The translations under genes and the position numbers were made by a program. 64,000 nt of DNA from Parashewanella sp049608225 (GTDB lineage: Bacteria; Pseudomonadota; Gammaproteobacteria; Enterobacterales; Shewanellaceae), in contig JBMYXI010000003.1 in NCBI GenBank assembly GCA_049608225.1, forward strand, positions 1 to 64,000. The letters are read 5' to 3'. Under the pieces are notes generated by a model. It was not told the origin of the DNA and did not search any database. It saw nothing but the letters and a program-made list of their open reading frames with translations. Shown here piece after piece: positions 26,301 through 35,611 of the stretch (its first letter is position 1; each line of letters opens with the position of its first letter).

Positions 26301-27632
26301 ATGAAGCGCACACTCAGTGCTCTAACCTTGTCATTGGGGTTAATGTTTGCAGGCTCAGCCGCAAGCGAAACCACAGCGCAAGATGTTAAGAGCTTTACCT
26401 TAGATAACGGCATGAAGATCATGGTGTTGGAAGACAGTTCAATCCCTAATGCCAATATGTACCTGTTTTGGAAAGTGGGTTCACGAAATGAGGTACCGGG
26501 AATTACTGGTATTTCCCATTTCTTCGAACACATGATGTTTAATGGCGCCAAAAAGTACGGCCCAAAAATGTTTGACCGTACTATGGAAGCAGCAGGCGGT
26601 GCGAACAATGCTTACACCACTGAAGACGTTACGGTTTACACAGATTGGTTTCCTGCCAATGCACTAGAAACCATGTTTGATTTAGAAGCGGATCGCATCG
26701 AACATTTAGACATTAACCCAAAAATGGTAGAAAGTGAGCGCGGCGTTGTTGCATCTGAACGTACAACAGGGCTTGAAAATTCAAATTGGCGAGCACTTCA
26801 AGGTCCCCTTAAAGGCGTAGCCTTTCAAGCGCATCCTTATTCTTGGTCTGTTATCGGTCATGAGTCCGACATTAAGGCTTGGACATTAGATGACTTAGTT
26901 AAATATCACAAAACCTATTATGCACCGAACAACGCCGTAGTCGTGATTGCCGGTGACGTTAAGTTCAATAATGTTAAAATGTTGGCAGAAAAATATTTCG
27001 GCCCGATCCCAGCTCAAACGCCACCAGCAAAAGTGCGTACTGTTGAGCCTGAGCAAAAAGGTGAACGTCGAATTTTTGTTGAAAAAGCATCGGTGAGCAC
27101 ACCCAATGTTATGTTGGCATATCATGTACCAGCGGCTAAATCTGAAGACCATTATGCATTAGCATTACTTTCTGACATTTTAAGCGGCGGTAAATCTTCG
27201 CGTTTGTATAAAGCGCTTGTCGATAAGCAAATAGCATTAGCAGCTGAAACTTATATGCCGATGTCATTTGATCCCAATCTGTTTTATGTATATGGCATCG
27301 CTAGCCCTAAAGTGTCTGCTCATAAACTTGAACGCGCGATGATTGAGCAAATCAATTTAGTGGCTGAAAAAGGCGTAAGCCAATATGAGTTAGATAAAGT
27401 GAAAAACATTCGTTTGATGGACTTTTATCGCACCATGGAAACCATTAATGGTAAAGCCAATACCATTGGTACCTATGAAGTTTATTTTGGTGATTATAAA
27501 AAACTATTCAACGCGCCAAAAGAATACAACAAGATCACACCTGCTGACATTCAACGTGTGGCTAAACAATTCTTGAAAAAATCGAACCGCACTGTGGGTA
27601 CTCTTGCAGCAAAAGAAGGGGCAGACAAATGA
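26301..27632 (+). CDS. M16 zinc peptidase, periplasmic
   Basis: The 443-residue protein has a Sec signal peptide (MKRTLSALTLSLGLMFAGSAASE) and the inverted zinc motif HFFEH at about residue 75, with the downstream Glu in LEADRIEHL about 75 residues later, the full M16 (pitrilysin/insulinase) metal site. It belongs to the processing-peptidase-like group of short M16 proteins that act in pairs. AGGAG precedes the ATG. The next gene overlaps it by four bases and encodes the likely inactive partner. The substrate is unknown, probably periplasmic peptides. Confidence 0.93.
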   Translation: MKRTLSALTLSLGLMFAGSAASETTAQDVKSFTLDNGMKIMVLEDSSIPNANMYLFWKVGSRNEVPGITGISHFFEHMMFNGAKKYGPKMFDRTMEAAGGANNAYTTEDVTVYTDWFPANALETMFDLEADRIEHLDINPKMVESERGVVASERTTGLENSNWRALQGPLKGVAFQAHPYSWSVIGHESDIKAWTLDDLVKYHKTYYAPNNAVVVIAGDVKFNNVKMLAEKYFGPIPAQTPPAKVRTVEPEQKGERRIFVEKASVSTPNVMLAYHVPAAKSEDHYALALLSDILSGGKSSRLYKALVDKQIALAAETYMPMSFDPNLFYVYGIASPKVSAHKLERAMIEQINLVAEKGVSQYELDKVKNIRLMDFYRTMETINGKANTIGTYEVYFGDYKKLFNAPKEYNKITPADIQRVAKQFLKKSNRTVGTLAAKEGADK

Positions 27633-29077
27633 AGTTTACCGCTAAATCTACAAAACTCGCTGCCATTGCATTAGGCGTTAGTTTAGCGCTGGCTGGCTGT
27701 GCAAGTACCAATACGCAACAGTCAAGTAGTGCAGCAGTTGTCGATACAGGCAGTTTCAGTATGCCTGCTTATGAAAAAATTAAATTCGATAACGGCTTAA
27801 CTGTTTATTTAATGCCACGCAAAGAAGTGCCGCTGATCACCCTTGATGCAGTAGTCCGCGCTGGTAGCGTAAATGATACCCTCGGCGGTGAAGCTAAACT
27901 GACAGCCAACGGGCTGATGCTTGGTGCTGGTGGTAAATCAAAAGCTGAAATTGAGAAGCAAATTGGATTTTTAGGTGCGAGCCTAAATGCGACAGCAGGT
28001 AAAGAAGGTAGCTTTGTTAGCAGTGATTTCATGGCGAAAGATCTGGATACCATGCTACCGCTGATCCGTGATGTGCTGACCAGCCCTGATTTCAATAAAG
28101 CCGAATTTGCTAAGTTAAAACAGCGCAACATTGCGGGTCTTTCTCAAGCAAAAGAAAGCCCAAGAAATGTGATTGGTCGTTACTTTGATAAGCTAGTTTT
28201 TGGTCAGCACCCATATGGTAAACCAAGCTCAGGCAACCGTGATAGCTTAAAGCAACTTGATATTTCTAAGCTAAAGCAATTTTATAGCAGCTACTATTCA
28301 CCGAAAAATACCGCCATTAGCGTTGTGGGTGATTTCGATCCTGCAATGATGAAGCAAAAACTTAAAAAAGCCTTTGCAAGTTGGAGCAGTCAAAGTACCG
28401 CCAAGCAACCTGACTTAACTCAACAATTGCCTCAACTAAACGACAGCAGAGTTTTGTTAGTGAATAAAGGCGATGCCATTGAAACCACATTCTTGATCGG
28501 TGGCAAAGGGATCACTTTTGATAATCCTGATCGCGTTGGCTTAACGGTAGTTAACACCATTCTTGGTGGTCGCTTTACTTCGTGGCTAAACGATGAACTG
28601 CGTGTTAATGCGGGCTTAACTTATGGTGCCCGCTCTGGGTTTGTACCTTACTCAAAGGCAGGCGTGTTCCGCATCAGTACTTTTACAAAAGCAGCAACAA
28701 CTCAAGAAGCGATCGATTTAGCGTTGAAAACCTACAGCCGTTTATGGAAACAAGGTGTCGATCAAGCGACGTTAGACTCAGCCAAAGCTTATGTGAAAGG
28801 TCAATTCCCACCTAAGTTTGAAACGAACGGTCAATTAGCTGGATTGTTAGCTGAAATGTACTTGTATGACTTCAGTGATAACTTCATCAATGACTTCCAA
28901 GCGAAAGTCGATGGACTCACCATTGCTGATACCAAGCGTTTAGTCAATCAGTACTTCCCGCAAGATAACTTACAATATGTACTTATCGGCAATGCTGAAA
29001 AAGTTGCCCCTGTGGCAGCCAAATACGGCAAGGTAACCCAAGTCGATATTAAAGACATTGGTTTTAATGTTAAATAA
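27629..29077 (+). CDS. M16-fold lipoprotein lacking the zinc motif
   Basis: The 482-residue product has a lipoprotein signal peptide (LALAGC, lipidated Cys near 23). It keeps the M16 fold (FDNGLTVYLMPRKEVPLITLDAVVRAGS, then the C-terminal RVNAGLTYGARSGF region that holds the substrate-binding Arg/Tyr). Where HxxEH should be it reads GEAKLTANGLML, so it cannot bind the catalytic zinc. Such inactive subunits pair with an active one to form the closed chamber, as in mitochondrial processing peptidase. The ATGA overlap with the active gene fits a 1:1 complex, tethered here to a membrane by the lipid. Confidence 0.92.
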   Translation: MKFTAKSTKLAAIALGVSLALAGCASTNTQQSSSAAVVDTGSFSMPAYEKIKFDNGLTVYLMPRKEVPLITLDAVVRAGSVNDTLGGEAKLTANGLMLGAGGKSKAEIEKQIGFLGASLNATAGKEGSFVSSDFMAKDLDTMLPLIRDVLTSPDFNKAEFAKLKQRNIAGLSQAKESPRNVIGRYFDKLVFGQHPYGKPSSGNRDSLKQLDISKLKQFYSSYYSPKNTAISVVGDFDPAMMKQKLKKAFASWSSQSTAKQPDLTQQLPQLNDSRVLLVNKGDAIETTFLIGGKGITFDNPDRVGLTVVNTILGGRFTSWLNDELRVNAGLTYGARSGFVPYSKAGVFRISTFTKAATTQEAIDLALKTYSRLWKQGVDQATLDSAKAYVKGQFPPKFETNGQLAGLLAEMYLYDFSDNFINDFQAKVDGLTIADTKRLVNQYFPQDNLQYVLIGNAEKVAPVAAKYGKVTQVDIKDIGFNVK

Positions 29078-29091
29078 GTAACATTTTCCAT

Positions 29092-29120
29092 AAAAAAGCT
29101 CGGTGTATACCGAGTTTTTT
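29092..29120 (+). terminator. Terminator after the M16 pair
   Basis: CTCGGT (29099-29104) and ACCGAG (29109-29114) form a stem with a 4-base loop, followed by six T and preceded by six A, a classic intrinsic terminator that can work both ways. Confidence 0.9.
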
Positions 29121-29287
29121 ATGGGAAAATTAATCCTCGAAAGAAAAACTTCATCTTCAAGTATTAAGAATAAAACTTGTTGTTTTAATAAGATTAAGTT
29201 ATCAATAAATTAATCTTGCTTCATAATGTGTGTTCTCATCGAATCATTGTCTAAGCTATAACCGTTTTCATTTATTTGGGGTTTGTT

Positions 29288-30472
29288 ATGGCTGTTTGCT
29301 TACCAGCTCAAAGACATTTAAATCAGTATCAATTAACTGACAATCCTAAGGTAGTGACAACTAGCGGAGTATCTCAATTCAGTGATGAAAGGGGTGAGTT
29401 TATTCTTACGTTTATCCTTCCTGATCATTACAGCAATAAGCCGATTTATTCAGTAAGTTATCGATGTAAAATAGTGATGGAGCATCATTGGCTTTATCAG
29501 ACTAAAGTAGGGCTTGATTACATGAGTCTTGAAGGTGCGAGCTCTCAGTCGCTTGAGGCTTTAAATAAACCGTGGCTAGTAAAAATGCAAAATGCAATCG
29601 CGACGAATATGTCCAGAAGTTTTGCAGCTATTACGGTAGCAAGCAAGGGGAATGTTGAGCTGCTTAAAAAGTTGATCGATGAAGGCATTGATTTAAATAT
29701 ACAAAATAAATCTGGTGATACTGTTTTAACAGCTGCGATAAAAAGCAAAAAATTTGAAGATAGTTTTTTAATTTGGCTGATGAACGAACACGCTGCGAAC
29801 CCGTTTATCATAAACAATGAAAATAAATCAACACTGTTTTATGCCTGTGAACAAAACAAAAAGAAGCTGGTGCATGCGATGCTGAATAGTAGTTTACCTT
29901 GTATTAAAAACAAAACAGTGAGAGAGACTGTACAAGCGCTAAGAGCTCAAGCGATGAATGCCATTAGCGAAGGTCGCATAGGGCACACGCCTTTAAGCTT
30001 AGCTTGCACGTTTGGATACTCCAGCACTGTTAAAACAATGTTGAAAATGCATGCAGACACTAATATTCCCGAAGGTGGAATGAATTTACCTTTATACATA
30101 GCCTTAAGAAACGGCGATATAGACTTGTTTAGAGAGCTATTGCGTTATGGAGCAGAAACTGCAAAATCGGTTCGTTTTTATGGAAATAGGCTTAGCCTTC
30201 GTGCTCTCATTAGTAGTGCATACCCACATACTGAATTTCCAGATTTATTGAAAAATCGCCCCAAATTCGCGCAAGAAGCATATATGTTGGATGCGACTGA
30301 TACTAGTTCAGCTGATGACGAACAAGTTGAGCTCACATTTGAAGATTTTAAGCGTGCTGAAACGCAAGAGAAATGTGAAAAAATGACATTAAAGGAACAA
30401 AAGCGTGATCAATCAGATGAAGAAAGTGATGGTGGCTTAAATCCAACATTTATCACTAATGAAGAGCTTTAA
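29288..30472 (+). CDS. Ankyrin-repeat protein, effector candidate
   Basis: The 394-residue product (MAVCLPAQRHLNQYQ...) has no signal peptide. Residues about 38-72 hold the strand module seen in the other accessory proteins here (FILTFIL, IYSVSYRCKIV). From about residue 115 there are ankyrin-like units: SRSFAAITVASKGNVELLKKLIDEGIDLNI, GDTVLTAAIKS, STLFYACEQNKKKLVHAMLN, then GHTPLSLACTFGYSSTVKTMLKMHADTNI and LPLYIALRNGDIDLFRELLRYGAE. The last 70 residues are acidic and probably unstructured. I chose the ATG at 29288, with GGGG just upstream, over a TTG four codons earlier. Ankyrin effectors bind host proteins in Legionella, Coxiella and others; that role is inferred here. Confidence 0.82.
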   Translation: MAVCLPAQRHLNQYQLTDNPKVVTTSGVSQFSDERGEFILTFILPDHYSNKPIYSVSYRCKIVMEHHWLYQTKVGLDYMSLEGASSQSLEALNKPWLVKMQNAIATNMSRSFAAITVASKGNVELLKKLIDEGIDLNIQNKSGDTVLTAAIKSKKFEDSFLIWLMNEHAANPFIINNENKSTLFYACEQNKKKLVHAMLNSSLPCIKNKTVRETVQALRAQAMNAISEGRIGHTPLSLACTFGYSSTVKTMLKMHADTNIPEGGMNLPLYIALRNGDIDLFRELLRYGAETAKSVRFYGNRLSLRALISSAYPHTEFPDLLKNRPKFAQEAYMLDATDTSSADDEQVELTFEDFKRAETQEKCEKMTLKEQKRDQSDEESDGGLNPTFITNEEL

Positions 30473-30509
30473 CCTGTAGTTATTACTATAAATATGAGGT
30501 TAATAAATT

Positions 30510-30547
30510 GGTTGGGCACAAAATATAACTTGCTTGTGCCCTTAACC
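30510..30547. terminator. Hairpin between the ankyrin gene and gor
   Basis: GGTT-GGGCACAA pairs with TTGTGCCC-AACC (30510-30521 with 30534-30547, two bases bulged). It separates two convergent genes. The flanking T tracts are weak. Confidence 0.65.
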
Positions 30548-30555
30548 GTTTCTTA

Positions 30556-31911
30556 TTACCTCATGGTAACGAACTCTTCTGCGCCAGTAGGGTGAATAGC
30601 CACGACAGCATCAAAGTCGGCTTTCGTCGCGCCCATTTTCATTGCGACACCAAAACCTTGTAAGATTTCGTCCATACCAAAGCCAATACCATGAATACCA
30701 ACAACAGTTTCATCATCGCCTGCGCAAATTAATTTCATTTTACAGGCTTGGCGATGCGCCGTTACAGCGGTATACATTGAGGTAAAAGTCGAGTTATAAA
30801 CGGTAATCTTGTCTTTACCAAATTGTGCTTCTGCTTCTGGTTCTGACAAGCCCATAGTGCCGATAGGAGGATGGCTAAATACCACGGTTGGAATCGTGCT
30901 GTAATCCATCTTGGCATTGCTCATGCCGTTAAATAGACGTTCAGATAATAATCGACCCGCTTTTACTGCCACAGGAGTCAGCTCTACGCCGCCTTCCATA
31001 ATGTCACCGACACAGTAAATTCCTTTAGCTGCCGTATTTTGTTGGTCGTCGGTTTTGATATAACCTCTGTCGGTTACTTCAACATCTGTATACTCTAGCC
31101 CAATTTGATCAGTTGCAGGGTGACGACCAATCGCCCAAATTAGGCAATCAACGTCATAGCTTTCACCGTTTTCTAACTTTAAGGTAATGCTGCCATCGGC
31201 ATTTTTAACGACGGATTCAGGTGTGCTATTAGTATGAAGGGTCGGTCCTTCGGTTTCCATTGCGTCCATTAACGCTTGAGATAACATAGGGTCAAAATTT
31301 CTAAGTGGCGCATGTTTACGCACAAACAAATGTGTTTCACTGCCTAAACCATGTAAAACTCCGGCAAGTTCGACCGCAATGTAACCTGCACCAACAACAG
31401 CAACTCGTTTAGGCTGCTCACGTAATTCGAAAAAACCGTTGGAATCGATACCGTACTCGGCTCCGGGAATGTTTGGAATGGTTGGCGCACCGCCTGTAGC
31501 AATTAAAATATGATCAGCGCTGTATTGTTCGCCATTCACTTCAATGGTGTTGCCATTAACAAAGCGACCGTAGCCATTAACTAAGGTAACGCCATTACTC
31601 GCTAAACCACGATCATAAGCGGCATGGATTCTATCAATATATGCTTCACGGCTGTCGACTAATGTTTGCCAATTAAAGTTATTTACTGACACATCAAAAC
31701 CATAATCTTTCGCATAAAGATGCAACGCCTCTGCAACCTGTGCGCCGTACCACATCACTTTCTTTGGTACACAGCCCACATTAACGCACGTGCCGCCCAC
31801 ATGTTTCGCTTCAATTAATAATACTTTCGCACCACGCATTGCTGCACGATTGGCTGAGGCGATGCCACCACTACCTGCACCAAGGCAGATATAGTCAAAA
31901 TGTTGTGTCAT
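30556..31911 (-). CDS. gor: glutathione reductase
   Basis: Gor reduces glutathione disulfide with NADPH. The 451-residue flavoprotein has the FAD-binding start FDYICLGAGSGGIASA, the redox-active disulfide GGTCVNVGCVPKK, the NADPH-binding VAVVGAGYIAVELAG with a downstream Arg (VRKHAP), the second FAD motif GIYCVGDI, and the C-terminal HPTGAEEFVTMR with the catalytic His-Glu pair. These features separate it from lipoamide dehydrogenase. In E. coli gor lies near prlC, and the same neighbourhood is seen here. Confidence 0.97.
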   Translation of the reverse strand: MTQHFDYICLGAGSGGIASANRAAMRGAKVLLIEAKHVGGTCVNVGCVPKKVMWYGAQVAEALHLYAKDYGFDVSVNNFNWQTLVDSREAYIDRIHAAYDRGLASNGVTLVNGYGRFVNGNTIEVNGEQYSADHILIATGGAPTIPNIPGAEYGIDSNGFFELREQPKRVAVVGAGYIAVELAGVLHGLGSETHLFVRKHAPLRNFDPMLSQALMDAMETEGPTLHTNSTPESVVKNADGSITLKLENGESYDVDCLIWAIGRHPATDQIGLEYTDVEVTDRGYIKTDDQQNTAAKGIYCVGDIMEGGVELTPVAVKAGRLLSERLFNGMSNAKMDYSTIPTVVFSHPPIGTMGLSEPEAEAQFGKDKITVYNSTFTSMYTAVTAHRQACKMKLICAGDDETVVGIHGIGFGMDEILQGFGVAMKMGATKADFDAVVAIHPTGAEEFVTMR

Positions 31912-32031
31912 AAATTCTCCGTTGACCCAAATACTTAATTACCTAATATTGTCTTAGGTAATTCTTTTCGTCGAGTATATCTGATCTGACGATATTTCAA
32001 CAAAGTAGAGAGGTCAAAAGCGAATTTAATT

Positions 32032-32523
32032 TCAGCGATGAAATTGGCAGCGAGTGTAGTCTTGAATACTTGGCCCTTCAACGCCACATTTCATACAAAC
32101 CCATTCTTTTTGACGGGCCGATAACTCTTTCTGATGATGCCCATATCGCATTCCCATTCCACTACTCAATTGCTTCTCTAATAATTCCATACGATCATCT
32201 AACCAACGACAACTAGGATCATTAGCAATATTGGCTCGCGATTGGAGCATTTCTTTACGGGTTAAATCTTTAAAGCGGCGCTGAGTGATTTTTTTACGGT
32301 TGTTCGTTATCTGCGGCTTCAGTCGTTGCTTGGTGAAATGATATTCCATGGCAGGTTCTTCAGCGTCAGGAATCGTAATAGGATTACCTTTATCATCCAA
32401 CACCTGATTTAATAACGCGGGTTCACGACTCTCATCAGCATGTGTTGCATCATTCACACATAAATTCATACCTAAGCTGACAATCAAGATTGATAATAAT
32501 CGAACAGACTGAACAGAAGACAT
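32032..32523 (-). CDS. Secreted hypothetical protein with C-terminal Cys cluster
   Basis: The 163-residue product has a signal peptide (residues about 1-29; LSILIVSLGMNLCVNDATHADE, cleavage likely after the THA). The mature part is basic and polar, with Cys in DPSCRWLDDRMELLEKQL and a C-terminal CMKCGVEGP...YTRCQFHR set that could form disulfides or bind metal. Similar proteins occur in Shewanella-type genomes, but no function is known to me. It lies between gor and a minus-strand porin-like gene. Confidence 0.7.
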   Translation of the reverse strand: MSSVQSVRLLSILIVSLGMNLCVNDATHADESREPALLNQVLDDKGNPITIPDAEEPAMEYHFTKQRLKPQITNNRKKITQRRFKDLTRKEMLQSRANIANDPSCRWLDDRMELLEKQLSSGMGMRYGHHQKELSARQKEWVCMKCGVEGPSIQDYTRCQFHR

Positions 32524-32582
32524 AACACACTCCTTGTAATGATATGTCTTTATTGTAGTTACTCGTGTTCAATTTTCGAGCG

Positions 32583-33278
32583 CTAAAAATTGTAACTGAA
32601 CTTAAGGCCGCCATAAGTTTGATCTTTAGCCGTTGCAGGATTAGTACGCTTCATATCTGTTAATGCCCATGAATGCGCTACAAATCCTTTAATGGTTAAT
32701 TGATTTGACACTTTGTATCGCAATTCTGAACGAATTTCTGCGTGCTGCAGACCATCAAAATGTTTACTGGTAAATCCATGGTCGAATCCTTGCTGAATTC
32801 GAGGATGAATACTCCATTTGTCAGTTAGCTGCCAATGTCCATCTACCGACAATTGAATGAAGTAGCCTTTACTTTTCATATCATAATAAGTGTGAACTTT
32901 TGGTACTAACCAAGATAACTTATGGTAGCTAATTGCCACATCGGCCTCATTGCCATAAAGCCTTGTTTCAGCATCACGCATTTTCAGCCCGAGATAACCA
33001 AACTTAATTTTCCAATTTTGAGCAAATTGAGTTTGGTAGTTCAGCCCTAGGTTATATTCACGATAATTATGCCAAGTTCCGAACCACAGCAACGTAGAAA
33101 AGCCGTTATATTCAGCACCTATTTCAGCTTTATAAATTCCGTCTGAAAGAAAGGTTCGACCTTTGGATATATATTTACTTTCCCAAGCAGTATCAATGTA
33201 AGTAGAAATGTTGTTTGCATAAGTTGTATTACTAGCCATTAATACAGCCAGTATAGGTGTAACGGTAAATCGCTTCAT
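32583..33278 (-). CDS. Outer-membrane beta-barrel protein (TorF-like)
   Basis: The 231-residue product has a signal peptide (residues 1-21, ending TTYA). The mature protein alternates polar and hydrophobic residues throughout and ends in GGLKFSYNF, the aromatic C-terminal signature recognised by the Bam machinery. The early motif WESKYISKGRTFLSDGIYKAEI resembles the N-terminal barrel strands of the TorF family of putative porins. About ten strands can be drawn. Its transported substrate is unknown. Confidence 0.8.
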   Translation of the reverse strand: MKRFTVTPILAVLMASNTTYANNISTYIDTAWESKYISKGRTFLSDGIYKAEIGAEYNGFSTLLWFGTWHNYREYNLGLNYQTQFAQNWKIKFGYLGLKMRDAETRLYGNEADVAISYHKLSWLVPKVHTYYDMKSKGYFIQLSVDGHWQLTDKWSIHPRIQQGFDHGFTSKHFDGLQHAEIRSELRYKVSNQLTIKGFVAHSWALTDMKRTNPATAKDQTYGGLKFSYNF

Positions 33279-33509
33279 TAAATAGAGTCAGTAACATGAA
33301 AAATGACAGTGAATAATAAGTGCGCCAAAATGAATTTAAAATCACTTTGATTGCATTTTGTGACATTGAGCAGAAAATTTAAAGTCATATTCTTAAACTG
33401 GTGAAATGTTGAACTAAATTTCCAAATTAGAGCGCTGAACCTTGATATTATTGCTTACTGTCCCAATCTATAACTTACTATCCAATTTACGAATTGAGAG
33501 CTGCCCTAG

Positions 33510-35549
33510 ATGACAAACCCATTACTAATTAAAACTGAATTACCTAATTTTTCTGATATCAAAGCTGAACACATTCAACCTGCGGTTGAAAAGGCAATTA
33601 AACAAAGCCGCGAAACCATTGAACAAGTTCTTAAAAACTCAACACCTCATACTTGGGAAACCTTGATCGCACCGCTTGAACAAGCTGACGATGAGTTAAG
33701 TCAGATTTGGTCTCCTGTGTCTCATATGAATTCAGTTGTTAGTAATGATGAATGGCGCGCTGCACACGATGCTTGTCTGCCATTACTCTCAGACTATGGC
33801 ACTTTCGTTGGTCAGCACCAAGGTCTGTATGACGCTTACGTGAATTTCCGCAATTCAAGTGAATTTGACAGCTTAAATCAAGCTCAAAAGACCACTGTCG
33901 ATCATGCAATTCGTGACTTTAAATTGTCAGGTATTGGGCTGAAGGATGACGACAAACAGCGTTACGGCGAGATTCAAAAGCGCATGTCAGAGTTAACCAG
34001 TCAATTTTCAAATCAATTACTGGATGCAACCCACGCTTGGAGCAAACTCATCACTGATGAGTCAGAGCTTGCAGGACTACCAGACTCAGCCAAGGCAGCA
34101 GCGAAAGCCATGGCAGATGAAAAAGAGCAACAAGGTTGGTTATTTACCTTAGATATACCATCTTATTTACCCGTAATGACTTATAGCGATAATCGCCAAT
34201 TGCGTGAGGAATGTTACCGCGCCTTTACTTCGCGAGCGTCAGATCAAGGCCCCAATGCTGGTGAATTCGACAACAGCCCGTTAATGGATGAAATTGTTGC
34301 ATTGCGACATGAAATGGCGCAATTGCTTGGTTTTGATAACTATGCCGATAAATCATTAGCTACCAAGATGGCTGAAAATCCACAACAAGTGATGGACTTC
34401 TTAAATCAACTTGCGAAGCGCTCAAAGCCACAAGCTGAAAAAGAATTACAAGAATTACGCGACTTTGCCAATAGCGAGCATGGCATCAGCGAATTAGCTG
34501 CTTGGGATTTAGGTTATTACGGCGAAAAACTGCAACAACACAAATACCAAATTTCACAAGAAGAGTTGCGTCCTTACTTCCCTGAAGAAAAGGTACTTTC
34601 AGGTTTGTTTTATACCGTAAATCGACTATTTGGTTTAGATATAAAAGAGCAAAAAGGGGTAGATACTTGGCATAAAGATGTGCGCTTTTTTACTATTGCC
34701 GATGCCAGTGGTCAGCATCGTGGTAGCTTTTATTTAGACTTGTATGCACGCAGTGGTAAACGTGGCGGTGCTTGGATGGATGATTGTCGAGTGAGACGTC
34801 AAACAGCCACTGGATTGCAAGCTCCAATTGCTTATTTAACCTGTAACTTCAACTCGCCAATTGATGGTAAGCCTGCGTTATTTACCCATGATGAAGTGAT
34901 CACCTTGTTCCATGAATTTGGCCATGGTATCCATCACATGCTAACTCAAATTGATGTAGCTGACGTTTCTGGTATTAATGGTGTCCCTTGGGATGCGGTC
35001 GAGCTTCCGAGTCAATTTTTAGAAAACTGGTGCTGGCAAGAGCAAGCATTAGCACACATTTCAGGGCATTTTGAAACAGGCGAAGCTTTACCAAAAGATA
35101 TGCTTGATAAAATGCTTGCCGCAAAGAATTTCCAGTCTGCAATGATGATGGTGCGTCAATTAGAATTTTCATTATTTGATTTCAGCTTACATATGAACTT
35201 CAACCCAGAGCAAGGTGCTCAAATTCAACAAGTATTAGACGCTATCCGCAAGCAAGTCGCTGTAGTCATTCCACCTGAATTTAACCGCTTCCAACATAGT
35301 TTTGGTCACATTTTTGCTGGCGGTTACGCTGCTGGCTACTACAGCTATAAATGGGCTGAAGTGTTATCGGCGGATGCATTTTCCCGCTTTGAAGAAGAAG
35401 GTATTTTCAACGCTGAAACGGGTAAGAGTTTCTTAAATAACATATTAGAAATGGGTGGCTCATTAGAACCTATGGAACTATTTAAACGTTTCCGCGGGCG
35501 TGAACCTAAGATTGATGCGTTGTTGAGACATTCAGGTATTGCGGCTTAG
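33510..35549 (+). CDS. prlC: oligopeptidase A
   Basis: PrlC (OpdA) is a cytoplasmic M3 zinc metallopeptidase that degrades signal-peptide fragments and other short peptides. The 679-residue protein has the zinc motif HEFGHGIHHML and a downstream Glu ligand, the family's ESxEL-like helix region and a C-terminal FGHIFAGGYAAGYYSYKWAEVLSAD that lines the active site, all as in E. coli PrlC. The length is normal. The start at ATG 33510 gives MTNPLLIKTELPNFSDI, as expected. Confidence 0.97.
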   Translation: MTNPLLIKTELPNFSDIKAEHIQPAVEKAIKQSRETIEQVLKNSTPHTWETLIAPLEQADDELSQIWSPVSHMNSVVSNDEWRAAHDACLPLLSDYGTFVGQHQGLYDAYVNFRNSSEFDSLNQAQKTTVDHAIRDFKLSGIGLKDDDKQRYGEIQKRMSELTSQFSNQLLDATHAWSKLITDESELAGLPDSAKAAAKAMADEKEQQGWLFTLDIPSYLPVMTYSDNRQLREECYRAFTSRASDQGPNAGEFDNSPLMDEIVALRHEMAQLLGFDNYADKSLATKMAENPQQVMDFLNQLAKRSKPQAEKELQELRDFANSEHGISELAAWDLGYYGEKLQQHKYQISQEELRPYFPEEKVLSGLFYTVNRLFGLDIKEQKGVDTWHKDVRFFTIADASGQHRGSFYLDLYARSGKRGGAWMDDCRVRRQTATGLQAPIAYLTCNFNSPIDGKPALFTHDEVITLFHEFGHGIHHMLTQIDVADVSGINGVPWDAVELPSQFLENWCWQEQALAHISGHFETGEALPKDMLDKMLAAKNFQSAMMMVRQLEFSLFDFSLHMNFNPEQGAQIQQVLDAIRKQVAVVIPPEFNRFQHSFGHIFAGGYAAGYYSYKWAEVLSADAFSRFEEEGIFNAETGKSFLNNILEMGGSLEPMELFKRFRGREPKIDALLRHSGIAA

Positions 35550-35569
35550 GTGTATTAGTTTAGAGTAGC

Positions 35570-35600
35570 GAGCACTTTTACCACACAGATAAAAGTGCTC
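35570..35600. terminator. Bidirectional terminator between prlC and the lipoprotein gene
   Basis: A perfect 11-bp stem, GAGCACTTTTA (35570-35580) and TAAAAGTGCTC (35590-35600), with a 9-base loop, lies between the convergent genes. Confidence 0.8.
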
Positions 35601-35611
35601 ATAATAATGCG

